From Paulownia fortunei (taxonomy: Eukaryota; Streptophyta; Magnoliopsida; Lamiales; Paulowniaceae): a stretch of 64,000 bases of DNA. The notes beneath the pieces were generated by a model that was not told the origin of the DNA, made no database searches, and saw only the letters and a list, made by a program, of their open reading frames with translations. The stretch spans positions 19,955,445-20,019,444 of the forward strand of contig CM033107.1 of NCBI GenBank assembly GCA_019321725.1, written 5' to 3'. How positions within the stretch are numbered: position 1 is the stretch's first letter; each line of letters opens with the position of its first letter. Shown here piece after piece: positions 21,863 to 34,880 of the stretch. The position numbers and the translations under genes were made by a program.

Positions 21863-23354
21863 ACGGTTTGTGCCATTCCAATCAAATTCGATTTATGCCT
21901 ATGAATTTAATTGTTAAATTTTGATTGATTTATTATAATTCTGATTGGGATAAAATTATTTTGCAATTAATTTAATTGTTAAACTAAACATGTATGATTG
22001 AATTCGATTCGATCAGAAGAAAAAAAATACATGGCACGACAACATGTAACGGGCAGCCCGGACGCATGTCGGCAGCGCGTCGGCAACTCACTGTGCACGA
22101 TGCGTAGGGATGATAGACATTCTTGTCATGTTGAATTGAAAATTCCAATTTTTTGATTTTATAACTAAAGTATTAATTTAAATTTTTTCTTGACAAATTG
22201 AGATTTTATCCCAAGTCATAAAATTACAATTTAAAAGGATGGTAAATTTACGTGCTTTAATAAATTCATGTGATGTATTATTAGTATGTATGGTATGATC
22301 ATGGAGTCTTTTGGACCAATGTAATTGGATTTATTTCTTTTAGAGTTTTGAAATGAGGCATGCGAGTCTCTTATTCTTTCCTTATATGTAATTTACATTT
22401 TTGAAATGAGAGTAAAATAGGGTGAAAATTTTCTTTTTATCATTTGGTGGACAAGAATAAGGACCAAGACGAAGAACCAAAAGAAGACCCATGAATGTAT
22501 GGATATATTCATGTGAAATAAATTAGTCTATTTCCATTCTATTACCCTTAGATTGACCTTGACTCATTTTTTGCTCAAATGGATCGTATAGGATTGACCC
22601 AAGATTATCTGGATTATGTATTTATTAGATGCATGCATAGGTTTTATTTAATATTTTTAAATGATATGCTTGTCGTCAATTGAATGCAAACTCATTAAGT
22701 AAACTAAGATTAAAATTGATGAGGTCTTGATTAAAATAAATACAACTTGAATTAAAAAATCAAGGAAAGGAATTTTTAAATTCTAATTTCAAGCAAATAT
22801 GGATAAAATTGGATTGGACCCAATAATCCATGTCTACCATAAAAAATAGTTGACATGACGATACTACCTTACTTTGTCATTGACTATGAGTAGTAGAATA
22901 ACTCTGTAATGGAAAATTGTGATCTTTATTAAGCATGGTGATACCCATGGGATGGACTCATCTCTACATTAGCCATTAGTAGTGGAATGTTTTGATGCTC
23001 AATCTACATAGAGGTTTAATAGGTCTTGCTTGACACTTAGTATCATATGGGCTCATAAAATTAGGATATATGGAAAGAGTGAGGTGAAATATCTTGATGG
23101 TTGCATAGAGATGCAATCGTTAAAAGTTAACTACCTTTCAATATATTTTATGGGCTCATAAAATTAGGGCATACGATATATTGATTGGGCCTCAAGCCCA
23201 CTCGAAAATAAGATTTCCCGAATTACCATTAGGGGTGATGGAATTCGAATGAAATAGTGGGAGACATTTATTACTTAAGACCTTATTATAAATGTATATA
23301 ATTTTGAAAGAATGCTAATTTTATGTCTCGTTTAAATTTGTAGATTGTCTATAA

Positions 23355-24356
23355 ATGACTAAAAATCCACTTGCATCAATTCTGGAAGCTAATAATTTAA
23401 TTGGTGAAGGACCTTCGGTTATTCTACAATACCAAAAGAGGGATTACATACTTGATGTGATCCCATTGCCCGTCGTGCCGATGGATGCTACTGAGGAGGA
23501 GCTTGCGGATTATCATAAGCTGGTTGATGATGATCTGCAAGCGCGATGCAATATGATGGCATCGATGTCAAATAAGTTGTCGAGGCAACATGAGGTACAC
23601 GTGCATGCGCATGATATCTATGTTCACTTACAGGATTTGTATGGTGAACATACTATGCAATCGAGATATCAAATCTCAAAAGAGCTTTTCAGGACCCATA
23701 TGATGGGGGGCTCTTTAGTCTATGATCATGTATTGAAGATGATAAACCTGATTGAAAGGCTTGAGTCACTTGGAGTCGTTATGGATAACGAGTTCTATTT
23801 GGATCTCATCCTGCAGTTTTTACCTCTATCATTTAAAACCTTCATTGTCAATGTCAACATGCATAAAATGGAAACTAGCCTTGCTGAGCTTGTTAACATG
23901 TTGAAGACTGCTGAGTCCACCATAAAGAAGGACAAGTCGGTCATGCTTGTTGGATTCTCATCCAACTCAAAGGCTGCAAAGCCCAAGAGAAAGAAGGGGA
24001 GAGGAAAGCATTTTTCAAAATCCAAATGTATGAAGCCAACATGTGGCATCTCCAAGAGTTCCAACAAGACTGATGACAAGTGCCACTACTGTGGCAAACC
24101 TGGGCATTGGAAGAAGAATTGTAAGGAGTACCTTGCGAACATAAAAAGTTTAGGTATTTATTTTGTTGAAATTAACTTATCAATTAATGATGCTTCTTGG
24201 GTATTGGATACCAATTTTGGGTCTTATCTTTGTAATGATTTGCAGGTGATGGCAAGAAGCAGAAAGCTAAGTAGGGGAAAGACAGTCCTGCGGCTGGGGA
24301 ATAGAGCAAAGAGCAGCATTAGCCATAGAAAATGTCAACTTAGCTTTAGGAAATAG
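23355..24356 (+). pseudogene. Copia gag and start of protease
   Basis: A 333-residue frame. Residues about 50-195 resemble the UBN2/Retrotran_gag_2 region of Copia Gag, which packages the RNA into virus-like particles. A basic stretch (207-226) precedes a CCHC zinc knuckle at residues 243-256 (CHYCGKPGHWKKNC). The protease motif follows at residues 281-295, but the catalytic Asp-Thr-Gly reads Asp-Thr-Asn (285-287, codon 24213-24215), which should abolish activity. Soon afterwards the frame leaves the expected protease sequence through a shift and stops. The ATG at 23355 is the natural Gag start, about 1.5 kb after the primer site. In the intact element this would continue as one polyprotein. 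Confidence 0.85.
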
Positions 24357-25600
24357 AGTAATTTTAGTTTTAAACAATTGTCTTTATGTTACAGAGATAA
24401 TTAAAAACATTATCTCTATTCCTATTTTGGATGGAGAAGATTTTACTTTTTCAATAAAATATGAAACATGTTCCATTTTTAAAGATTCAATTCTGATTAC
24501 CTCTGGCATATTGATGAATGACTTATATTCTATTACTCTCCAAAACTCCTTTTTCAATGTTCAAAAAAATAAAAGAAAAATAGATAATCATAGTTCCCAA
24601 CTCTTATGGCATGCTAGATTAGGTCATATCTCTGAGAAGAGAATTCACATGTTGGCCTAATTGTTCAATCTTTCGAGAGAGCAAAGAATGACAACATGTG
24701 AGTCATGTCTCAAAGGGAAGATGACCAAATCACTATTTGTTGGACAAGTGGAGCGAGCCAAAGATCTATTGGATTTGATCCATTCGGATATATGCAGGCT
24801 ACTAAATGTTAGTGCTCGTGGTAACTATCACTACTTCATAATCTTTACTGACGATTATTCTAGGTATGGTTATGTCTACCTTATGAGGTACAAATCTGAA
24901 GCTTTTGAAAAGTTCAAAGAATTCAGATGTGAGGTGGAGAAACAAACTAGGCTAAGTATCAATGCTCTTCAATCAGATCGAGGACATAAATACTTGAGCA
25001 CAGAGTTTCTTGATTATCTAAAAGAGAATAGGATTCTCTCACAGTAGATCCTTCATGCTACTCATTAGCTCAATAGAGTTGCGGAGTATAGAAATCGAAC
25101 CTTGTTGGGCATGGTTCGATCGATGATGAATTTCACTGGGTTTCCTCTTTTATTTTGAGACTATGCTCTAGAAATGATAACATATCTATTAAATTGAGTG
25201 TCATCAAAATCGGTGCCCAAAACACCATATGAGAGTGGTGTGGGAAACCACCATTTTACAAATACCTTGGGGTATAGGGGTGTGCTGCTTACGTGAAACA
25301 ACAAGTGGGAGATAAATTGGAGATGAGATCTAGTTTATGTAGGTTCGTGGGATATCCAAAGGAATCTATTAGATACTACTTCTACGATTTCTCAAAACAA
25401 AAAGTGTTTGTTCTGAGGAATACCACATTCTTATAACAGGAGTTTCTATTAGATAGAAATGGAAAAATTGTAGAACTTGAAGAATTCAAGAACCACAGAG
25501 CCTTCTAACAGATGAAGTAACGGGTAAACAACTGAGGCTGGGCCTTCGAACACACAATCTCCTAGAAGATCCCATAGAATCTCAAAGCTACGTGAGAGGT
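24357..25600 (+). pseudogene. Copia integrase region
   Basis: Stops separate several frames that together follow the Copia integrase. The GAG-pre-integrase block LLWHARLGHISEKRIHML ends at 24657, and a zinc-finger CxxC (CESCLKGK) follows. The catalytic core then shows the first Asp (HSDIC, about 24785), the second Asp in LQSDRG (about 24975) and a Glu in the VAEYRNRTLL block (about 25083). Internal stops occur at 24658-24660, 25045-25047 and further on, so no active integrase is made. The enzyme would insert the cDNA into the genome. Confidence 0.85.
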
Positions 25601-28600
25601 ATGGCTTTTTGTTAGAGAACAATAAGGAGAATCTTCCATTGGACAGTGATCCAAGGACATTTGAAGAGGTAATGTTGGACATTGACTCGAGAAGATGGAA
25701 AGAAGCCATGCAATCCGAGATGGGCTTGATGTACTCCAATAAGATATGGACCTTGGTGGACCCACCTGTGATACCCGAGCCTCTTACTACTCACATGGCC
25801 AAATATGATTCATGCATTACGTGTTAATTTTATATGCTATTTGCATTTCTATTGACATTGCATAATTTATTTTATTTTATACGACATTATTGAATATTAA
25901 ACTTAATTCTGAAGCTCTTGCACGGTATTAGTTATTGAATTTCCTAATCTAAGTAGTTGATTTTATATTGAAATAAGAAGAAAATGAGGTGGATCAATAT
26001 TAGATATAGATGGGATATATAGGTTATAATTTTGGAAGTGTTAAAAGTGTTACTAGTAAGCTTATACGGTTTAATTTGATTTGATTAAGTTATTTCAAAA
26101 GTATATATTTGTAAATTAGCATACTTGGGATATTGGACATGATATAATGTGATTTAAGTGTCATATTACAAGACCCATATGTGCATATGATTTTAGAAAT
26201 GCAAACTAGATAATTCTTTAAGAATCGGATGCGAATCGGTTTGGAGATCGAATGAACGGACATAGGAAATAACTATGGAAATGAATGGTGACTAAGATAG
26301 GTTGCAACCAAATATAAATAGGCGAGACACACAAGATTAGGGCTGCAAGATAAGGGAGATAATCAGATTTTACCATTTACTTGCCACCTCATGCTTTCTT
26401 ATTAAGCTTAAGCTAACATCTCAAGCTAACACCTCAAACCCTTCACCCTTAAGCAACGACCAGACCCTCATTTCAGCCATTTTCATCTTCCAAACACACA
26501 CCTTAAGGTCTCCAAGTGATCCAAATTAATTCCAAGTTGAAATAAAAGCAAGAAAAGCAAAGGAGAAGTGATTACCATCAAGTCAACCTCAAAATCTGCA
26601 TAGGTAACACTTATCTACGGTTTTGCCTTTGGTTTTTCAGATTATTATGAATGGTTTTATTGTTTATTAAGATTTCAATATCTCTTATAAAAGTTTTAGG
26701 AAGTTTTTAGTTAGACTTTGGTGCACAAAGAAAGGGTTTTTGATGACAAACACTTAATAGGAAATACTTGTGGCAGAAATTGTCATCTTACTGTTTTCTT
26801 GTGTTTTAGGCTTCAAAAGTGTATGGTATGTTGAATAAAACCTATAATTATTACCATTTACATGACCATATATGAGTTAAGAGTATTGGAATGAAGTTTT
26901 ATCAGTTGGAAATTGAAATAGAGAATGATATTGGAGAAACACTCAAACTGCCAAAATAGCAAAATCTGTTTTGGTGTGCTGTGAAGGAGACTGAATTAGG
27001 GGAGCTAAACCCATTATTTTTGGTAATAATATGACCTGGTTGTCTTCTTATATATGTTATATAAGTATGGTGAAAATATTGGAGTGATTGAATATACTTA
27101 AGGGTGCCAAAATCATTAATGTCATGAAGTGTGCAAAACTGTCACGGTAGGAAATAATCTGTTTCAGTATGTCGTGAAGAGAGCTGAACTTGGGAAGCTA
27201 TATCCATGATTTTTAGCAATTCTATGATATGGTTACATTTATATACATGTTATCTAAGTGTGGTAAAAATTTGGGAGTGATTGGATATGCTCAGGGATGT
27301 TAAAATTATCATGCAACTAAACTTGACAACAAGAAAATATGAAAATGTGAATCTGCCACATTTGATCACTTAGCATGTTTCAACCTAGACATGTTGCTAT
27401 TGAGTGTTAACAATTAGGTACATGCTATTAGAGTTATAATACTTCAATTACATGATGTTTGCATGTATTTAAGATGAGAAATTGAGGTATTTGAGGGGCT
27501 ATATTGGGTTCTAGTTTGTGAAAGCTTGATTGTTAGCTTATAGCTTGGTGTTTAAGGTCTAGTATGAGATTTTGTGCTTTCAACTTGCCAAATTGGGAAT
27601 GGTGCTTGATGTTGGGTAATATTACAGGCTATTTTACATCTAAGGTTGGAGAGGAATACTAAACAAATTTAGACTAAGCCACCAACCAAGTGAAATGTAA
27701 GTAAAGATTCATTTGCAACCACAATGCATAGACATAGTAGATGTGTAAATTATATGTAATATCATAAATCATATGTGCATAGTAGAGGGCTCTCCATTGA
27801 GCATACATACATGGACATTGTCATTAGCACGTGCATGCATCATATACGAGCATTGTGATAAATCTTGCATTGCACGTCATGATTCAGAGAAAGGAAAATA
27901 TTTTGCTGACCACTACTAGTGCACCGAAGCATGCATGGATTTGCATGGTTTTATGCATGGATTTGCAGGTTCGCGTGCATGGATTTACATGCGTAGGAGT
28001 ATGCATGGATTTGCATGCTTATATGATTATTGGCTATTGGATTATGGCAGTGTACAAAGCTCTTTTCCGGTGCATGGGATAGTAGCGTTGGTCAGGGGCC
28101 CAAGAAAGAAATAATTTTGAGAGAAATATTTTGATGCATAAAATTGCATTGTGAGCATAGCATTTTGAGTTGCATGACTTGATATTGTGGATTATTCTTT
28201 GACATGCATAATCTTTACTTGCTGAGCGTTAGCTCATATAGTTTATGTATTGTAGGTGAGTACGATGATGCTTGAAGCATCTTTGGCTGGCTGGTCGGCT
28301 GTTGGAGCTCCTGCAGATGTTTGAGGGAGTGTGTACATGGATGATGACCTGTTGGGCTATTTTGTTGGCTTGTTATATTTTGAGTCTGGTGTATTATATT
28401 TTTAGATTGGTACTATATTTCTCTTTTAAAACTTTACTGTAAATAAGTATATAAATATTGTGGTCGTTGTGGGTGTTGTGTTTTTATATAAATACTGATC
28501 CTTCTATTTTAAACAGGGTTGTGTATGTAAGAAGTGATTTAACTTTTCTTAAAATGTTAAAAAAAAAATATTCCATGCATGCACACAGGTTCTATCATGT

Positions 28601-29340
28601 CAAATTATACAATATATATGGTTGTATAGGAATGGGGGTGTTACACCACCACAGGGAATAGTTTTCATTAGTTACAAATAGGTCTACAAGCAGAAGTTTG
28701 GAGTAAATAGATAGGTAGCGACTTACAAATCATGACTGGTCATGAAAGGTTATACTTAAAAGCAATGAATTGATTATGAAAAAACTTTTTCGCCAGTAGC
28801 AATGCTTAAATCCATTCGGATACTACTAGCCATATCAGCGTATTATGACTACGAGATATGACAGATGGATGTGAAGACTGCTTTCCTTAATGGAAACATT
28901 AAGGAATAAATCTATATGAGACAACTAAAAGGCTTCATATCTAGAGGGAGTGAGCAAAAGGTTTGCAAACTCTAGAGATCCATTTATGGACTTAAGTAGG
29001 CTTCCCAAAGCTGGAACATCTGGTTTAATAATATAATAAAATCGTTTGATTTCCACAAGAACCCGAATGAACCATGTGTCTATAAGAAGTTAGTGGGAAC
29101 ACAATGACATTTATTGTATTGTATGTTGACGACATCCTACTCATTGGGAATGATGTACGGATATTGCAGTCAACTAAAACTTAGTTGTCTAACCAGTTCT
29201 CCATAAAGAATTTGGGAGAAATATCCTTTACTTTTGGAATAAAGATCTATAAAGATAGGTCAAGAAGAATGATCGGACTATCCCAATCCACGTACATAGA
29301 TAAAATGCTAAAAAAGTTTAGCATGAAATAATCTAAGCGA
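25601..29340 (+). pseudogene. Copia reverse transcriptase region, split by a solo LTR
   Basis: The first part (25609-25766) ends in the block NKIWTLVDPP and the second resumes after 28650 with the GYTKK-like, IDYEKTFSPVA and QMDVKTAFLNG motifs. The catalytic box YVDD is intact at 29122-29133, followed by ILLIGN. Many stops and at least one frameshift are present between 28650 and 29340. The solo LTR sits between the WTLVDPP block and the next conserved segment, and removing it restores the family's order of motifs. Confidence 0.85.
25767..28645 (+). mobile_element. Solo LTR, 2.9 kb, same family as 9990-12922
   Basis: Starts TGTGATACCCGAGCCTC and ends GGGGGTGTTACA. It is flanked by the perfect 5-bp duplication ccacc (25762-25766 and 28646-28650). 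Compared with the first copy it has an extra tandem duplication of about 190 bp around 26940-27320, and a short tandem array of tgcatggatttgcatg-type units at 27930-28020. No coding domain is present. Confidence 0.9.
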
Positions 29341-30132
29341 GGATTCTTGGCAACGAGTCATGACATTTCTCTCTTAAGGGATATATCTCCTAAGACTCTT
29401 GAGGAGAGGGAAATGATGACCCGCATACCTTATACATCTGTCATAGGAAGCATAATATATGGTATGCTATGTACGAGGCCTGATGTCACATATGCTCTGA
29501 GTGTCATGAGTAGATATCAGTCCAATCCAGATGAGGAACATTGCAAGGCTGTAAAGATGATCCTGAAGTACTTGAGAAGAACTAAGAATATCTTTCTTGT
29601 ATACGACTCTGAAGAACTGAAACTAGAAGGCTATACTGATTCTAGTTTTTAGTTCGATATAGACAACTCAAAGTCAATATTCGAATACATACTCACCTTA
29701 CACGGTAGTTTAGTTAGCTGAAAGAGTTCCAAGCAAGAGACGATCGCGGATTCTACTATAGAGGTTGAACACATTATTGCATATGATGCAGTAAAAAAAG
29801 CTGTTTGGATGAGAAACTTCATCCAAGAGTTAGGTGTGGTTCCATTCGTTGCTGATCCTGTATTGATATACTGTGATAATAATGAAGCTATTGTACAAGC
29901 AAAAGAGCCAAGATCTCATAAAATATCCAAGCACATCATGAGAAGATACCATTTGATTAGAGAGATAATTGGTAGATGTGATGTTGTAGTGGATAAAGTC
30001 ATCTCAGCAGAAAATATAGTTGACCCACTAACCAAACCTCTAGCACAGAAGGTATTCGACGGACATCTCGAGAAGATGGGTCTGAAGTACATGCCAATTG
30101 GCACTAGGGTAAGTGGGAGATTATTAGAATAG
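29341..30132 (+). pseudogene. Copia RNase H region and end of pol
   Basis: Frames 29347-29652 and 29809-30132 follow the Copia RNase H: SVIGSIIYGMLCTRPDVTYA, then YTDSSF with a stop directly after it, then the SKQETIADST segment, IYCDNNEAI, a HIMRRYHLIRE block and DPLTKPL near the C-terminus. The order and spacing are those of an intact Copia end. One stop separates the two frames. The last codons run into the 3' LTR. Confidence 0.88.
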
Positions 30133-31205
30133 TGTTCGGCGTGCCAATTAGATTGGATGTCTCTTATACTCTTGTATTTGTAAAAATAATATCTTTCAAA
30201 TCATATTAATGAATAGGCAAATTTTTTTTATCTTAAATTTCATTTTTGTAATTAGATAATATCCCAAGACAAAACATAGTTATGGAGTATGGTCACGCAT
30301 TTGATAGTGATCATGGAATACGCCTCTGACTTTGGTCTTAAATTAGTTTTGAGTCGAATTTTTTTTTGAGATGGGACATCAAATAGCCTAATAGACTTGA
30401 GCATACGATGCTTGCTCGCATAAGGAGGATGTCTCGCTCCATGGACATTGGTGTAGTAATGCTAGTGCATGTATGCGGGTGCTTGTTAGAGAACAAGTAT
30501 ACTAAATAGGTCCGATGGAAATTCTTAATTGGAAACTTGTTTGTTAAAATAAAAATTTCATGTTACGATAATACACAATCAGTTCTTTAACTTGAGGCAC
30601 CATGGTAGCCTTGTGCATATCATGTTTCCTTTTGATGTATTTTCAAAATATCTTCCAACCAATCAAGAGAAGACTAGAAATACCAAGAATGAGACTTTTG
30701 GAATTTTTGAATCTCCTATATAAATCTAAGGGGCCAAAAATTAGAGGCTAATTTTTAAGCCCTCTAATTTTTGGCCATTTAGAGAGAAAGAGAAGAAAAT
30801 TATTTTTCTCCTTCATTATTTTTCCACAAAAAATTCCATATTTTATTTTAAGTATTAATTCTTTTATCACAAGTTGATAACAAGAATTAATATACTGTAT
30901 ACACACTTCATAAACTGGATTAGAAAATAAATCGGAATTACTAGCGAAATTTTGATTTTGTGTTCTTGCTCAAAGTGTGGACCATTTTAAAGGGGCTAGC
31001 AATTGATTGTTTCAAACCCTACGATAGTCAAAGTGCATAGAGAAGTATAAATCAAAACTATAATTATTTTACTACAACTATTAAAAATTATGATATCATT
31101 AGAAATCGCATCGGATATGGGGTATTTCTATAATTATTATGATATGATATTTTTTAAAATTTTAATTTTCCACTGCGCATACCTTGAGATCACGTGAACC
31201 CAACA
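30122..31205 (+). repeat. 3' LTR of the Copia element, internally deleted
   Basis: Starts TATTAGAATAG (TG mutated to TA) and ends GTGAACCCAACA. It follows the 5' LTR to about 30640 and then jumps at about 30645 to the equivalent of 21266, losing about 1 kb. The polypurine tract aagtgggaga lies just before it (30111-30120). Confidence 0.85.
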
Positions 31206-33300
31206 TGACCTCTGTCTCCCCCTGCGAGGTGACGCACCTTTCTGCCTCTATAGTCGTTCTCGTCATCCTATCTACCTTCCCCAACACTCAGGTTGATTTT
31301 AGATATTTGGAAGGTGTTCCTCTTCAGACCATTGAGGCCATAGCCCGACTGTGATAGAGAATCGTGGAAAATAGAAGAGTCTAGTGAGTCTCATCATAGT
31401 AGTAGTTCGTCGGAGTTAAGAGAGCTGTCATCGAGGGGGTTGGGTAAATCTGAGAGAGAGATCGGTGAGGTTGGGTCAAAGGAAGAGTCCGCAGAACTCC
31501 CCATAACCATTCAACATAGTCGCATCATAGATGTAAGGGTTTTAAACGTATTTCACTGTGACGGATCTCAAAGTGTTGCGCAAAAAGATCGCGCTACATT
31601 CATGTTACAAGCTAGTCCTCCATGTTGTTGGTGATAAGATCACGAGTCCTCCGAATGAGCATTTCACGATGTATGTGGCCTACTTCAGTAATGGGTTTAC
31701 CATCCCTCATCCACTTCTTGTTGAGATCATGAGGAGTCTAGGTATTGGGCTTAGTCATCTTACCTCGAACGTCCTGTTATCCTTCATGGGTTTTTGCCAT
31801 TAGCTAGTGGTGTTCGGGCTTCCTTTCACCCTAGATAGTTTTCATGCTCTTTTCACGTCGCGGAGAGTACCTCACGAGTCTTTGTAGGTGGGAGTCCCTC
31901 ATCTCGAGGTCCCTGGAAAGAGCATTTCTTTTATGTCAAGGATGGTGGATGAGAAATTCCCATAGTTTGGAGTAGTATGCCCACGAAAATATATCTTATT
32001 GAGGTTTATTCTGATATCCAGCTCAGGTCTAGAGGGATGAGATTGTTTGAGACCTTATTCTACCCGAGTTATTTAGTTTCTCTAGGTAGTCAAGACTTAA
32101 TATTTTCCCCACGCAGTAGTCTTTGTTGCTTACCTGATTTACTTGGCATTTTTACTGCTTCTATTCATTTTTCTAGTTGCATATATTTTAATGTTTTTCT
32201 TCTCTCTTTGCAGCTAAAAGGGTGGACTTTGCAGCTCTTCGCTCTTGCAAACTAGCAGAGGCAGGCATTTCACGTCCTCTGAGGTGTAATGTAGTACTTG
32301 GGGAGATGGAGGAAGCACATCGTGGGGGTACTAAGACTGGCCAGAGTAACCGTGGTGGGGGCATGTCATCTTTCCCTTCGCTAGGGATGACGATCGTTGT
32401 CCATCAGCATGAGATGTTGGACTTGGTAGTAGAGCTCCTATTGATGATTTCGTGCCCAAAACTGGCTCCAAGAAACTTTGCGACTTTTTTTTGGCTTCTT
32501 TTCCTCGCCTGGGTGGGGAAAAGTGCTTTTTTAGTTAAGGAGTGAACCAAATGGAAGGGTTGGAGTCCCTTTGGGATGCACAGGACCACCACTTGGCCTG
32601 GAGAAGGACGCACTTGGTGATCAATCCCTATGATGTTAATTATTTGAAGGCAACGCCCGATCACGTGATCGCGAAGGCTATTGCGGAGGAGTTCGCTTGG
32701 GTGAGTCCTTACCATATTACTCACATATTTACTTGATTTCCTATAGTTTATATATCTTTTCTTTGTTATAATATGCATATATCATTAATGTTAACTACTT
32801 TTTCTTGGTGATATTATGGGGGATTACCCTTTTTGCGATCCTTGCTGAGCACAAGAAAAGTTATAAGAAGAGCTTAAACGTGCTCGAAGCTGTCGAGAAT
32901 AGAAGCACAACAGAGATTGCACAACTTAAGGAGGAGGTAAAGAGACTCCAATGGAAGTATTAATAGGAACAAGCAGTGTGGAGGTCTCTCTAGGAGAGGT
33001 ATGAGCAGGAGTGGAGCTCAAGGAGGAAGTTCCTGGCATCTAAGGCTGGTAAAGCCTTGGTTGTCGAGGTGGCGGAGAAGATAGTGATAGCATATTAGGA
33101 ATATCTTGCCTTTGAGGAGGCCATGATGTAGCGAGCTATGATGGTGTATGATGATATTATGCGCGAATTTAGGCGCCAACTGTGAGAGTCTAGACGCATG
33201 CAAGAGAAGGTGGTGATGCTGATTGATCCCCATATTCCCAATGAGGAGAGAGATGCCATGGTGGATCCCCCGGTGGAAGAGCCCACTGCAAGAGAAGGTC
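31206..33300 (+). pseudogene. Antisense ORF of the Tat element, main part (putative gypsy-type transposon domain)
   Basis: Reads opposite to the Tat pol genes, between integrase and the 3' LTR. The translated segment around 31650-31800 (FTIPHPLLVEIMRSLGIGLS, then a Leu/Ser-rich stretch and FMGF) matches the pattern of the plant putative gypsy-type transposon domain that Tat-lineage elements carry in an antisense ORF. The segment around 31940 (FFYVKDGG) follows. A pyrimidine-rich acceptor tttgcag lies at 32207-32213, suggesting the known intron structure. Downstream, 32542-32736 and a predicted coiled coil (about 32850-33270, Glu/Lys/Arg-rich) form the C-terminal half. Stops occur in several places. 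The function of this ORF is unknown; related ORFs are conserved in Grande-type elements. Confidence 0.6.
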
Positions 33301-33659
33301 GTACTTTTTGCTTGATGTTGATAGTATTTAACTTTAGTTTGTTGTGCGTGAGTTTTTGGCTCGCTAAACTCTTGATTGTAGAACTCATTTCCTTTGTTTT
33401 ATTGCTATTATGGCCAGGCTCTTTGATGACCTCAAGGGAATCTTGTTGGCTCTCAGGATCGGCGATATTGTAAATAAGTGGAGCAACATGTGTTGTAGTT
33501 TGCACCATTATGTATACGAAAGATAATTTTATTGATAACTTCATTAATTATAATAATGAACAGAGTTAGAGTCCATAGGGAGCCTAATAATAAAAAATGT
33601 AAGCTAGGAATAGAAATAATTGTTCTCACGTAGGAGAAGGAAAACTAAAAAAAATCTAG

Positions 33660-34880
33660 GTAATTGATCTCCATGTCACTGATAGAACTTCTTTAGGTTG
33701 ACTATGTTCCAAATGCGTGACACGTCTTTCCTATCTAAGTGTTAAAATTGATATGCTGTAATGTTCACTATCTCTATGACCTTATATGGGCCTTCCCACT
33801 TCAAATCGAGCTTGCCAAGAGGGCGCAAGACCTCTTCTTTCCTCATCACCAAGTCCCCAACTTGTAAAGACCATGGGCGTACTTTGGAGTTATACGCCCT
33901 TGCTATTCTCGCACGGTACATCTCTACCCGAGTCAATGTTTTCTCTCTTAGTTTAGCTACGAGGTTGAGGTTTGCTTGTAGTGCTTTATCATTGTGTTGG
34001 AGTGAGTAGTGCATCACCCACCACGATGGTTTCTTGAACTCCATAGGGGTAATAGCTTTCATGTCGTAGGTGAGGTTGAATGGGACTCTATAGTCCAAAC
34101 TCACAGGGTAGTGCGGTACGCCCACAAGATGCTTGGAAGCTCATCCACCTATGCCACTTTTGCTTCTCTGAGGTATGTCTAAAGGTGTTGTAGGATAGTG
34201 TGATTAGTTACTTCCATCTGGCCATTGGCTTGGGGATTGCAGAAGGAGATGAAGAATTATTTGATCGAGAGGCCTTGGCACCACTTCTGAATTTTGGAAC
34301 CTTGAAATTGCATTCTATTATCTGATGCTAATGCTTGAGGTATTCTAAAGTGGCAGATGATATTCTTCTACAAAATCTTGATCACCTAATTCTTAATATC
34401 TTGGCCAACGGTTCGCTTCTACCTACTTGGTGAAGTAGTCGATTACTATTATGAGAAATTTTCTTTGTCCCATAGCATGAGTGAATGGTCCAACGAGATC
34501 CGTACCCTACTGGGCGAAAGGGCATAGGCTCTCCAAGGGCTGTAGGGGTATAATAGGATAGTGTAAGACGTTGGCATGTTTTTGGCACGCACGACATCGT
34601 AAGACTAACTCCTTAACATCACTCAACATGGTTGGCCAAAAAATAGCCTTGTCTCAAAGCTTTGGCAGAGAGGGTCTTCCCGCCGAGGTGGTTGCCATAG
34701 ATCCCCTCGTAAATCTCTCGAATGACATAATTAGCTTTAGTTGGTGGAAGACACTTTAAGTATGGCAAGGAGAAACCTATCTTGTAGAGCTCTCCATTAA
34801 CTAGTGTGAAATGTGAAACACGTGCCCTCAACTTGCGAGCCTCACTAGGGTTTGGGGACAACTCTCTTAATGTCAAGTAT
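33660..34880 (-). pseudogene. Tat integrase region
   Basis: On the - strand the H2C2 zinc-finger part is at 34619-34876 (IREIYEGIYGNHLGGKTL, with HL..G). The catalytic core follows at about 34140-34620 with many stops. The C-terminal part at 33742-34125 contains the RPWSLQVGDLVMRK block and WEGPYKV, typical of the Gypsy integrase C-terminus (GPY/F module). It is broken into separate frames. Confidence 0.85.

Larger units (their letters stand above)
19710..31205 (+). mobile_element. Copia retrotransposon, nearly full length, decayed
   Basis: Order: 5' LTR (19710-21848), tRNA-iMet primer site (about 21849-21862), gag with zinc knuckle, protease, integrase, reverse transcriptase, RNase H, polypurine tract (30111-30121), 3' LTR (30122-31205). 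Protease-integrase-RT-RNase H is the Copia order. The flanks cgacc (19705-19709) and tgacc (31206-31210) match at four of five bases, consistent with an aged target duplication. The coding frame is broken many times. A 2.9-kb solo LTR is nested in the RT region. Confidence 0.9.

Noticed and set aside
25612..25794. - strand frames opposite the Copia RT
   Set aside because: Shadow frames of the + strand coding sequence, with no features of their own.
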